Origin: Zhongshania aliphaticivorans
GTDB taxonomy: Bacteria > Pseudomonadota > Gammaproteobacteria > Pseudomonadales > Spongiibacteraceae
Assembly (NCBI RefSeq): GCF_902705855.1
Contig: NZ_CACSIJ010000014.1
Coordinates: forward strand, 81,519-145,518
Length of the DNA: 64,000 nucleotides
Direction: 5' to 3'
This document shows, piece by piece, positions 57,499-64,000 of the stretch; positions within the stretch are counted from its first letter, which is position 1, and each line of letters starts with the position of its first letter. The notes beneath the pieces are model-generated. The model saw only the letters and a program-made list of their open reading frames with translations. It made no database searches and was not told the origin of the DNA. Made by a program: the position numbers and the translations under genes.

Positions 57499-57511
57499 GC
57501 GTCACTTCTTT

Positions 57512-58186
57512 TTAAGTTTCACCATTGCTTTCCAATCCATCGGTATCAGCGCTTATCACTTCATCAAATGCTCGTGTGTCTAGCCACTGATCTAGTTGGT
57601 TGCGCAGATCTTGCAAGCCGTCGCCGTTGTGGGCAGAAAATAATTGCACACTAATTAAATCTCCATATTCCACTAGATCTTTACGCACTGACAGCAAGGT
57701 TGCCTGCGCTGGCCCGCGTTTGAGCTTGTCAGATTTAGTGAGCAAGATGTGCATGGGCATGGCGCTTTTGGTGGCCCAGCCCACCATTTGGCGGTCGAAT
57801 TCTGTGAGCGGATGGCGAATGTCCATCATCAGTACCATGCCACGCAGCGACTCGCGCTTTTGCAGATAGGCTTCAAGATTACGTTGCCACTCGTTTTTTA
57901 CCGCCAAGGGGACTTTGGCAAAGCCATAGCCCGGTAGGTCGACGAGTCGTTGCCGGCCGGTTTCATCTAAGACGAAAAAATTTAATAATTGCGTTCGCCC
58001 AGGTGTTTTACTGGTTTTGGCTAGTTTTTTGTTCTCGGTCAAGCGATTGATTGCGCTGGATTTTCCCGCATTTGAACGGCCGGCAAAGGCAACCTCAGCC
58101 CCAGAGTCATCTGGGCAGTGCATGAGGCCGGGTGAGCTTTTTAAATAGCTGGCGCGACGGTAGTTAAGCGTGGGCGAAGAATCCAT
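57512..58186 (-). CDS. engB: Ribosome biogenesis GTPase EngB (YihA)
   Basis: A small essential GTPase needed for large-subunit assembly and cell division. The G motifs are G1 GRSNAGKSS (about 36), G2/T in [12 protein letters not shown]3 [11 protein letters not shown]4 TKSD and G5 near SAHNGDG. The 224 residues are typical. It converges on polA across the candidate sRNA and is divergent from the cytochrome c5 gene, as in E. coli and Pseudomonas. Confidence 0.97.
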   Translation of the reverse strand: MDSSPTLNYRRASYLKSSPGLMHCPDDSGAEVAFAGRSNAGKSSAINRLTENKKLAKTSKTPGRTQLLNFFVLDETGRQRLVDLPGYGFAKVPLAVKNEWQRNLEAYLQKRESLRGMVLMMDIRHPLTEFDRQMVGWATKSAMPMHILLTKSDKLKRGPAQATLLSVRKDLVEYGDLISVQLFSAHNGDGLQDLRNQLDQWLDTRAFDEVISADTDGLESNGET

Positions 58187-58358
58187 AATATGTCCGAGAA
58201 AATTGCTAATGCAGGGGCATATTAGGGCAATAATTGGCCCCCATGCCGACTAGTTGTGTATAATGCCGCAGTTTTTGTGCGGGGTCACTTTAGCTACTAA
58301 ATAGCCCCCTGCTTTCTGAAAAGCGGTGTTTGCTTACTGAAATTTGGAGACGTAGATC

Positions 58359-58661
58359 ATGTGTAAATGGTTAGTAGCGGCACTGTTTTTGGTATCTAGT
58401 GTATTCGCAGTTGCCGCCGAGCAGGCGATTGTAGATCGTTATCAGGCATCCTGCTATGCCTGCCACGGATTTGGTGCGAACGGTGCGCCAAAAACGGGTG
58501 TTGCGGCAGATTGGGCGCCGCGCATGGAAAAAGGTATGGAAACCCTAGTGAAACATGCTGATGAAGGTTTTAATACAATGCCGCCAAAGGGCTTGTGCTT
58601 CAGCTGCAGCGCTGACGAATTTAAAGCATTGATTGAGTATATGGCGACGCCAAAATCTTAA
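58359..58661 (+). CDS. Cytochrome c5 family protein
   Basis: A 100-residue exported monoheme cytochrome. A signal peptide (about 1-20, ending VAA) precedes the heme site CYACHGFG (about 31-36), the axial Met lies in TMPPKG, and an extra Cys pair (LCFSC) near the end is the disulfide that marks the c5 group. It probably carries electrons to the cytochrome oxidase. A GGAG ribosome site precedes it. It is followed by the c4 gene 42 bases later. Confidence 0.93.
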   Translation: MCKWLVAALFLVSSVFAVAAEQAIVDRYQASCYACHGFGANGAPKTGVAADWAPRMEKGMETLVKHADEGFNTMPPKGLCFSCSADEFKALIEYMATPKS

Positions 58662-58703
58662 GCTGTGCATGACAGAATTATCTTGATTAAAGAGTGTGTG
58701 ACA

Positions 58704-59330
58704 ATGAATAAACCACTACTAGTAATGATTGCCTCATTAATGTTTGCCGGTTCTGCTATGGCATTAGAGGGTAATGCCTCAGCCGGTAAAGCAAAGGCAG
58801 CACCTTGTGCAGCTTGCCATGGTGCTGACGGCAATAGCGCAGCACCAACCTTCCCCAAACTAGCGGGGCAAGGCGAACGCTATTTGGCCAAGCAAATTCA
58901 TGACATTAAATCTGGTGAGCGTCCTGTGCCAATGATGGCTGGACAGACCGACAATTTGTCAGACCAAGACATTGCCGATATTGCCGCGTTTTACGCGAGT
59001 AAAGCCGGCAGCACTGGCCAGACCGATCCTGCATTGCTAGAAAAAGGCGCGGCTATTTACCGCGGTGGTATTGCTGACCGTAGCGTGCCAGCTTGTGCAG
59101 CGTGTCACTCACCTACTGGACGTGGTATGGCGGCGGCTGGTTTCCCTGCGTTGACTGGTCAGCATGCGGATTACACGATTGCTCAGTTGAAAGCTTTCCG
59201 TGCTGCGGCCGATGGCCGTGAAGGACGTGAAAATGATGGTGATACCCAAATTATGCGTTCAATTGCCTTTAAAATGAGCGATTCTGAAATTGAAGCGGTA
59301 GCAAGCTTCATTCAAGGTTTGCATCAATAA
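58704..59330 (+). CDS. Diheme cytochrome c4
   Basis: A 208-residue exported protein with two cytochrome c domains. The signal peptide ends near AMA; the heme sites are CAACHGADGN (first domain) and CAACHSPTGR (second), with axial Met residues in VPMMAG and IMRSIAFKM. Cytochrome c4 donates electrons to terminal oxidases. The ATG at 58704 begins the signal peptide; the GTG at 58665 adds a polar run and is not used. A terminator follows. Confidence 0.95.
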   Translation: MNKPLLVMIASLMFAGSAMALEGNASAGKAKAAPCAACHGADGNSAAPTFPKLAGQGERYLAKQIHDIKSGERPVPMMAGQTDNLSDQDIADIAAFYASKAGSTGQTDPALLEKGAAIYRGGIADRSVPACAACHSPTGRGMAAAGFPALTGQHADYTIAQLKAFRAAADGREGRENDGDTQIMRSIAFKMSDSEIEAVASFIQGLHQ

Positions 59331-59342
59331 GAGCAAACAGAT

Positions 59343-59371
59343 AAAAAAAGGCGGCTTAGGCCGCTTTTTTT
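59343..59371 (+). terminator. Terminator after cytochrome c4
   Basis: A GC-rich stem (GCGGC-TTAG-GCCGC, 59351-59364) flanked by seven A on the left and seven T on the right, starting 13 bases after the c4 stop. A typical strong intrinsic terminator; the A-tract makes it usable in both directions. Confidence 0.9.
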
Positions 59372-59506
59372 ATTGCTGTAAGATGGTGGCATGTCGGAAT
59401 CATTGGGTTTTAATATGGTCTCAGACAACTTATAACAATTTTATTAATATTTCTTTGCCATTCTCCAGAGTGTGACTGGTAAGACGTTTTTAAATGAGGG
59501 GGCTTC

Positions 59507-60214
59507 ATGTTTAAGAAAATGTTCTCACTGGCGACGGTATTCAGCTTTTTGTTATTGGTGTCTGCCTGCAGCGACGGCGCAGAGCCTGCGGCTGCCAAGG
59601 TCGTGCCGCCAGCGGCAAGCGCCGCCCAAACCCAAGCTCAGCCGACGGATGCTGGTGACAAAGGCGAGCGCTTTATTCGTATTGCCCAGCCGGTAAGAAC
59701 AAGCAATCCAGATAAAATAGAAGTGGTAGAAGTGTTTTGGTACGGCTGCAGCCACTGTTTTCATTTTGACCCCATGTTAGAAGCGTGGAATAAGCAGCTG
59801 CCTGCAGATGTTGATTTTCATCGCTCCCCTGCCATGTGGAATGACTTGATGGTGGTGCATGCCAAGGCCTACTACGCGGCGTTGACCTTAGGTGTGTTAG
59901 ATAAGGTGCACGAGCCTATTTTTAATGCCATCAATGTTGATCGCAATATGTTGAAGGACGCAGATGCGCTGGCGAAATTATTTACCGAGCATGCGGGGAT
60001 TGATGCGGATACTTTCCGTAAAACCTTCGATTCTTTCGGTGTGAATAGCCAAGTGAAGCAGGCTGATGCGCGGGCTCGTTCTTACGGCATTGCCGGCACA
60101 CCAGAATTGATCATTAACGGTAAGTATCGAGTAACGGGTCGCTCAGCGGGTGGTCGTGCGGAAATGCTAGAAGTTGCCGAAGAGTTGATCGCTAAAGAGC
60201 GTGCAGCAAAATAA
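59507..60214 (+). CDS. dsbA: DsbA-like thiol:disulfide oxidoreductase with lipoprotein signal
   Basis: A 235-residue thioredoxin-fold protein that introduces disulfides into exported proteins. Its active site is CSHC (81-84, in FWYGCSHCFHFDPM), in place of the more usual CPHC, and the cis-Pro loop is GIAGTPELIINGKYR. The N-terminus has a lipobox (LVSAC, Cys21) followed by a 35-residue Ala/Pro/Gln linker, so it is probably membrane-anchored, unlike the soluble DsbA of E. coli. GAGGGGG gives a strong ribosome site. It follows the c5-c4 genes, as in Pseudomonas. Confidence 0.92.
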   Translation: MFKKMFSLATVFSFLLLVSACSDGAEPAAAKVVPPAASAAQTQAQPTDAGDKGERFIRIAQPVRTSNPDKIEVVEVFWYGCSHCFHFDPMLEAWNKQLPADVDFHRSPAMWNDLMVVHAKAYYAALTLGVLDKVHEPIFNAINVDRNMLKDADALAKLFTEHAGIDADTFRKTFDSFGVNSQVKQADARARSYGIAGTPELIINGKYRVTGRSAGGRAEMLEVAEELIAKERAAK

Positions 60215-60303
60215 GTTCTGGGCGATCTGAATTCGGTCGCCTTCGCTCTTAGATTATTATTCTGCCTTGGTTTTTATCTTCGCGCAGAATATGAGCCAGA
60301 CAT

Positions 60304-60342
60304 AAAAAGGCCGCTTAGCACATCGCGCTAAGCGGCCTTTTT
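60304..60342. terminator. Bidirectional terminator between dsbA and the ATP-grasp gene
   Basis: A perfect 16-base stem (60304-60319 with 60327-60342) with a seven-base loop, with A5 on the left and T5 on the right. It lies 90 bases after dsbA and 11 bases beyond the stop of the convergent ATP-grasp gene, so it can end both transcripts. Confidence 0.9.
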
Positions 60343-60353
60343 CGTTTGAAAAA

Positions 60354-61412
60354 CTATGGATTACTCGGGGGGGAGTCCATAGCCTCATTACTTATGCTGG
60401 ACAACACCTCAGTCGCTAAGGGTTCGTTACGAGTGATTAATGATGGTTGCGCAAATTCACGCTGGCAGAAAGCTAAGCGCTTTGCTGGTGAGGGTTTGTG
60501 TATACCCTTGGCCGCAAGACGATCAATTTCTTTTTCTACGGTGCGGCAGCGTGCGGCTAGCCCTGCGTCGTTGGCGATCTGAATATTGAGACCGGGACGG
60601 GCATTTAACTCTAGCATGAGTGGGCCGCGGTCCTTATCTAGCACCATATCTACACCCAAGTAACCCAAGCCTGTAAGCTCATAGCAACGGGTGGCTAGCG
60701 ACATAAATTCGTCCCAGAACGGCAGTTGTACGCCGCGTACCGGATTGGTGGTGTCTGGGTGGCTGTTAATGAATTTGTTCAGCCACGTGCCGTCTAGGGT
60801 GATGCCTGTAGCCAAATCAACACCAACACCGATTGCGCCTTGGTGAAGGTTGGCCTTGCCGCCGGACTGCCGCGTAGGTAGGCGCAGCATCGCGAGTAAG
60901 GGGTAGCCTTTCAAAACGATAATACGAATATCCGGCACGCCTTCGTAGCTGATGGCGCTAAAGATGGGGTCGGGGGTAACCCTAAATTCAATTAGTGCGC
61001 GGTCGCGGTGACCGCCCAGCGAGTAGATACCAGATAAAATGCCAGACAGGTGAAACTCAAGGTCATCGCGGCTTAGTAAGCGACCAGACGTTGTGCGGTA
61101 ATAACCTTCGAACTGATCGGCAATCACAACAATACCGTCCCCACCCGCACCTTGAGCGGGCTTAATCACAAAGTCGCGGTGGTCTTTTACAATCTCAGAG
61201 AGTTTGCTGATTTGCTTGTCGGAGTCTATAACCCCATACATGGGTGGTACATGAATACCGGCTTGCACCGCGCGCTCTTTGGTTTTAATTTTGTCATCGA
61301 CCAGCGGGTATAAATGGCGTTGGTTATAGCGCAACACAAAATCTGCATTGCGCTGGTTAATACCCATCACCCCTTTTTTACGTAGGTCTTTCCACGTGCT
61401 GAATAAGGACAT
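60354..61412 (-). CDS. ATP-grasp ligase, alpha-L-glutamate ligase-like
   Basis: A 352-residue cytosolic enzyme of the ATP-grasp fold (sugar-transfer/alpha-L-glutamate-ligase-like group). Nucleotide contacts are in FVIKPAQGAGGDGIVV (81-96) and the metal/phosphate site in LGVDMVLDKDRGPLMLELNARPGL (given as LGVDMVL and LELNARPGL, about 262-285). Such enzymes join a carboxylate to an amine through an acylphosphate. The last 55 residues look disordered. It is the third gene of an operon, one base after the 7TM gene. The substrate is unknown; amino-acid addition to an envelope or peptide acceptor is possible. Confidence 0.88.
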   Translation of the reverse strand: MSLFSTWKDLRKKGVMGINQRNADFVLRYNQRHLYPLVDDKIKTKERAVQAGIHVPPMYGVIDSDKQISKLSEIVKDHRDFVIKPAQGAGGDGIVVIADQFEGYYRTTSGRLLSRDDLEFHLSGILSGIYSLGGHRDRALIEFRVTPDPIFSAISYEGVPDIRIIVLKGYPLLAMLRLPTRQSGGKANLHQGAIGVGVDLATGITLDGTWLNKFINSHPDTTNPVRGVQLPFWDEFMSLATRCYELTGLGYLGVDMVLDKDRGPLMLELNARPGLNIQIANDAGLAARCRTVEKEIDRLAAKGIHKPSPAKRLAFCQREFAQPSLITRNEPLATEVLSSISNEAMDSPPSNP

Positions 61413-61413
61413 G

Positions 61414-62946
61414 TTATTTGCCTTTAATCATGGCGTTAAAGCGGAATAGTTCGGTTAGGCGATAGCCTCGGTAGTGGCCTAGTGCCAGCATCAGCGACAT
61501 AAACACCAGTAACATGCCTGGGAAGGTGAACACGAAATAGGCCCAGGGCTCGTAGGTCATCATTAAGTGCGACAGCGTCGCAGCGATAAGGGTGCCGATG
61601 CCCACTTTGCCGGCATGAACGCCACCGCGCTCCTCCCAAACAATCGACATACGCTCAATCGACATGGTCAAAATAACCATTGGGAATAAGGCGATAGAGA
61701 GGCCGCGATCTAGTCCTAAACGGTGACCAAGTACGCTGATCAGTGCCATGATAATGACCACGAAGGTCAGCACCACAGACAGTCGTGACAGCAATTGTAA
61801 GTGCAGATGTTCGAGGTAGGATCGCAGCGACAAGCCGAGCGCGGTAATGAATGTAAATAGAATGACACCCCAGAAAACCTGGGTTTCCCTAAATGCGAGA
61901 CCAATCAAAACCGGCGTAAAAGTGCCCAGTGTTTCTAAACCGATGACATTGCGCAGCAGCAAAATAAGCATAACGCCAATGGGAATCATAAGAATGATTT
62001 CAAAGGTTTGTTGCGATTGAAGTGGCAAATCATACAGCGACAATGCCCACAGTTTATTCTCTTTGCGCTCGGCAATAGACTGCGCGAGCATAATGGAATT
62101 CATGGTTCTTTGATTAGCGGTGACTTCAATTTTAAGATTGCGTCCGCCCTCAACAGAGGCCATTGGCTCGTCACCGGTCCACCACACAACGCGATCATTG
62201 GGGAGGCCTTGGGTGCCGGTTTCTGGATTGAAATACAACCAGCGTTTGCCGTTGTAGCTGCGCATCCATAATTCCGACACCTGCGCTACGCTGCTAACTA
62301 ACCGTAGGGTATGAACCCGTTCAACGGGAATATGTGCAGACGACAGTAGCAGTTCAAGAACGCGGGATTTATTGTCCTGTGTGTAGTCATTACCCAGCAG
62401 CAAGCGGGAATTGTCGTTGCTGGGTTCGTTAATAAGTTTAATGGCTTCGCGAATAAATGTTTCGATATCGGCAGATTGTTCACGAATAGGCTTGAGAAGT
62501 GCTTCTACCGCGACTTTCTCAACACCGATAAGCTCAGGGCTTTCGCTGAATTGTGGCCCAGGCTCAGACTCTGAGAAGCGTGAATTACTGCGCTTGGTGA
62601 GCATTAATCGGTAAAACAGTTGTTGGTTGCCGTCAGCGCGTCGAGCAGACCAGACCGCTTGACGATTATCGCCAACAACATCGGTATTCACGCCGTAACT
62701 TTTAGAAATAAAACTTTCGTTCAGGGTGATGAATTTGCTCCACACCGGCGGCAGGTACATTTGTACCTTTACGGGGCTATTGTCGCGGGCATTAAAGCTG
62801 AGCTTGGCGTCGATCACCCATACCGGTTCGGTGGTTTCTGAGGATACTGGAATATTGAGAACAAAAATCTGCCATGCGGTGCTGGCGACACCAATAAATA
62901 ATAGTGCCAGCGCCAGTACCCTGACATGCAGTTTTACGCCCTTCAT
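61414..62946 (-). CDS. Inactive transglutaminase-like protein fused to seven transmembrane helices
   Basis: A 510-residue inner-membrane protein: one N-terminal helix (about 9-30), a large periplasmic domain (about 31-310), then about seven helices (about 320-505). The periplasmic part matches the transglutaminase-like domain that lacks the catalytic Cys of active enzymes (at the expected site it reads NKSRVLELLL), and the membrane part matches the 7TM domain found with it. It probably binds a peptide or protein ligand rather than processing it. It overlaps the upstream gene by four bases. Confidence 0.88.
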   Translation of the reverse strand: MKGVKLHVRVLALALLFIGVASTAWQIFVLNIPVSSETTEPVWVIDAKLSFNARDNSPVKVQMYLPPVWSKFITLNESFISKSYGVNTDVVGDNRQAVWSARRADGNQQLFYRLMLTKRSNSRFSESEPGPQFSESPELIGVEKVAVEALLKPIREQSADIETFIREAIKLINEPSNDNSRLLLGNDYTQDNKSRVLELLLSSAHIPVERVHTLRLVSSVAQVSELWMRSYNGKRWLYFNPETGTQGLPNDRVVWWTGDEPMASVEGGRNLKIEVTANQRTMNSIMLAQSIAERKENKLWALSLYDLPLQSQQTFEIILMIPIGVMLILLLRNVIGLETLGTFTPVLIGLAFRETQVFWGVILFTFITALGLSLRSYLEHLHLQLLSRLSVVLTFVVIIMALISVLGHRLGLDRGLSIALFPMVILTMSIERMSIVWEERGGVHAGKVGIGTLIAATLSHLMMTYEPWAYFVFTFPGMLLVFMSLMLALGHYRGYRLTELFRFNAMIKGK

Positions 62947-63500
62947 TCTTTTTGCTCCTCGGATTTATCTTGTTTGGCGCAGAGCGTTTTGTCCTGCAGA
63001 TATTTTTTACTGGGGTCGACTAAGGCATTAAACGCAGATAGCGGCTCCGAGCCAACCAGCATGGGCTTGGAAAACTGTCTGCGGTCGGCCAAATTCACTT
63101 CTACTTTATGGGATTCACCGCCAACACAAAGGGTGAGCTCTAGCACGGGACGGCGGCTGTAGTCCTTTTCGTCTTCATCGTAATCAGATGCGCGGCGCTT
63201 TATACGAATATGTTTGCTAAGCGGCAGGCTCACCGATTTAAGGGTGTCGTCGGGCAATACTAAATCGAAGTGCACAATGTCATCAGCACCGTCTTTGCCC
63301 TTTTCTACCTGTGAGTTTATCGCATTGATAGAGGCACTTTCTGCGCCGGTATCAATTTTCGCCTTGTAGCGAACACCTAGTTCTTCGATATAAACGTATT
63401 CGCTTAAGCCAAATATTTTATGAGAGCCTTCATCGGCGTAACTAGCTGTGGTGAATAAAAGGGTGTTGGTCAGTAGTAGCGTAAAGAAAACAAATCGCAC
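62943..63500 (-). CDS. Exported retropepsin-like aspartic protease (RimB/Zn_protease family)
   Basis: A 185-residue protein with a signal peptide (about 1-22, ending SYA) and a retropepsin-like fold. The catalytic DTGA is at 50-53 (KIDTGAESASI), matching the family annotated as ATP-dependent zinc protease/RimB, which is paired with ATP-grasp ligases. The C-terminus is highly charged. It starts with GTG at 63500 after AAGGAG and is the first gene of the operon. An exported location sets it apart from the cytosolic RimB that trims ribosomal protein tails, so a periplasmic substrate is likely. Confidence 0.87.
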   Translation of the reverse strand: MRFVFFTLLLTNTLLFTTASYADEGSHKIFGLSEYVYIEELGVRYKAKIDTGAESASINAINSQVEKGKDGADDIVHFDLVLPDDTLKSVSLPLSKHIRIKRRASDYDEDEKDYSRRPVLELTLCVGGESHKVEVNLADRRQFSKPMLVGSEPLSAFNALVDPSKKYLQDKTLCAKQDKSEEQKE

Positions 63501-63555
63501 GGTCTCTCCTTTTCATCTTATTGTGCCCCCAAGTGCCTATATAGAATAGATCAGG

Positions 63556-63573
63556 CTGGCTAGTGTTAGCCAG
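63556..63573. terminator. Hairpin downstream of phrB
   Basis: A 7-base perfect stem (CTGGCTA / TAGCCAG) with a four-base loop, about 40 bases beyond the phrB stop on the minus strand and just upstream of the protease operon. No T-run follows, so it is a weak terminator candidate or part of the operon's promoter region. Confidence 0.35.
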
Positions 63574-63613
63574 TGCAGTATAGCTGCAGAGCATTAAATA
63601 TGTCTGAGTGGGC

Positions 63614-64000
63614 TTAGTCTCTTATTTGTTGAAAAAGTGCGAGGGTAATATTCCTACTTTCTTTATGATCGACAATCGGGGGTGGATAGCCCGCCGTGGC
63701 GGGTACTTGGTGTAGTTGCTTGCCCTGTAGGCCCTTTAACTCTGGTACAAAGCGCAATATGAATTGACCCTCGGGATCAAAACGTAGGCCTTGGGTGGTG
63801 GGATTGAAAATTCGAAAATACGGCGCTGCGTCGGTGCCGGTAGAGGCGGCCCACTGCCAGCCGCCGTTATTTGAGGCGAAATCGGCATCGATGAGGTGTT
63901 CTAGAAAGTGCCGCTCGCCCCAGCGCCAGTCGATGTGTAGATCTTTGCAGAGAAAAGATGCGGTGATCATTCGCAGTCGATTGTGCATCCAGCCGGTTTC
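63614..64000 (-). CDS. phrB: Deoxyribodipyrimidine photolyase, C-terminal part (cut by window end)
   Basis: The last 128 or so codons of a photolyase; the reading frame runs open to base 64000, so the start lies outside the window. The FAD-binding and DNA-contact motifs are plain: [50 protein letters not shown], and IFNPTTQG. These are shared by CPD class I photolyases, which repair pyrimidine dimers using light, so repair rather than signalling is likely. It lies upstream of the retropepsin operon on the same strand. Confidence 0.95.
   Translation of the reverse strand, partial: ETGWMHNRLRMITASFLCKDLHIDWRWGERHFLEHLIDADFASNNGGWQWAASTGTDAAPYFRIFNPTTQGLRFDPEGQFILRFVPELKGLQGKQLHQVPATAGYPPPIVDHKESRNITLALFQQIRD

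Overview
The window is a stretch of gammaproteobacterial chromosome that begins at the replication origin. The first 413 bases hold perfect DnaA boxes and an AT-rich segment, followed by dnaA-dnaN-recF-gyrB. The order that follows (plsC, glyS/glyQ, trkH/trkA, rsmB, fmt, def, LysM protein, dprA, tsaC, hemF, aroE, then a cox operon, zur-znuCB/znuA and polA-engB-c5-c4-dsbA) closely resembles the origin region of Pseudomonas. Protein details (GlyQ/GlyS as separate chains, caa3-like CoxB, diheme c4) suggest a free-living aerobic relative of Pseudomonas, perhaps a marine group such as the Cellvibrionales/Spongiibacteraceae; that placement is inference from gene order and protein resemblance, not from a search. 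Base composition looks even throughout and I see no tRNA, rRNA, insertion sequence, prophage or CRISPR array.

Layout. 1-6962: origin and replication/topology genes. 7091-10939: plsC and the glycyl-tRNA synthetase genes, all on the minus strand. 11077-17017: djlA, the SOS gene yebG behind a near-consensus LexA box, a 926-residue lipoprotein joining Ig/PKD-like repeats to a PHP-type metal-hydrolase domain, and a PAS-GGDEF-EAL protein. 17069-23471: a minus-strand series def-fmt-rsmB-trkA-trkH-methyltransferase. 23659-28360: LysM protein, dprA, tsaC, hemF, aroE. 28394-32854: Ca/Na antiporter, gamma-carbonic anhydrase-like protein, prlC-yheV, a SpoIIAA-like protein. 32929-41796: an accessory stretch with a saccharopine-dehydrogenase-like reductase, an esterase/ZIP-transporter/small-lipoprotein set, a CBS protein, azoR-pirin opposite a LysR regulator, DinB, and a MATE exporter.

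42252-51008: a complete cytochrome c oxidase unit: structural subunits coxB (with its own cytochrome c domain), coxA and coxC, copper insertion (ctaG, SCO and a further SCO-like protein), SURF1, and heme A synthesis (ctaA, ctaB). The small cytochromes c5 and c4 at 58359-59330 are plausible electron donors to it. 51071-54008: zinc uptake, with zur-znuC-znuB divergent from znuA across a good Zur operator. 54582-58186: polA and engB converge on an intergenic stretch with three hairpins and a terminator, at the position occupied by Spot 42 RNA in E. coli and ErsA in Pseudomonas. 59507-60214: a DsbA-like protein carrying a lipoprotein signal.

60354-63500 is the most interesting part: a tight three-gene operon of a retropepsin-like (RimB/Zn_protease family) protein, an inactive-transglutaminase/7TM membrane protein and an ATP-grasp ligase. 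The families are named, but the substrate and role of the set are, to my knowledge, poorly defined. The window ends inside the photolyase gene phrB.
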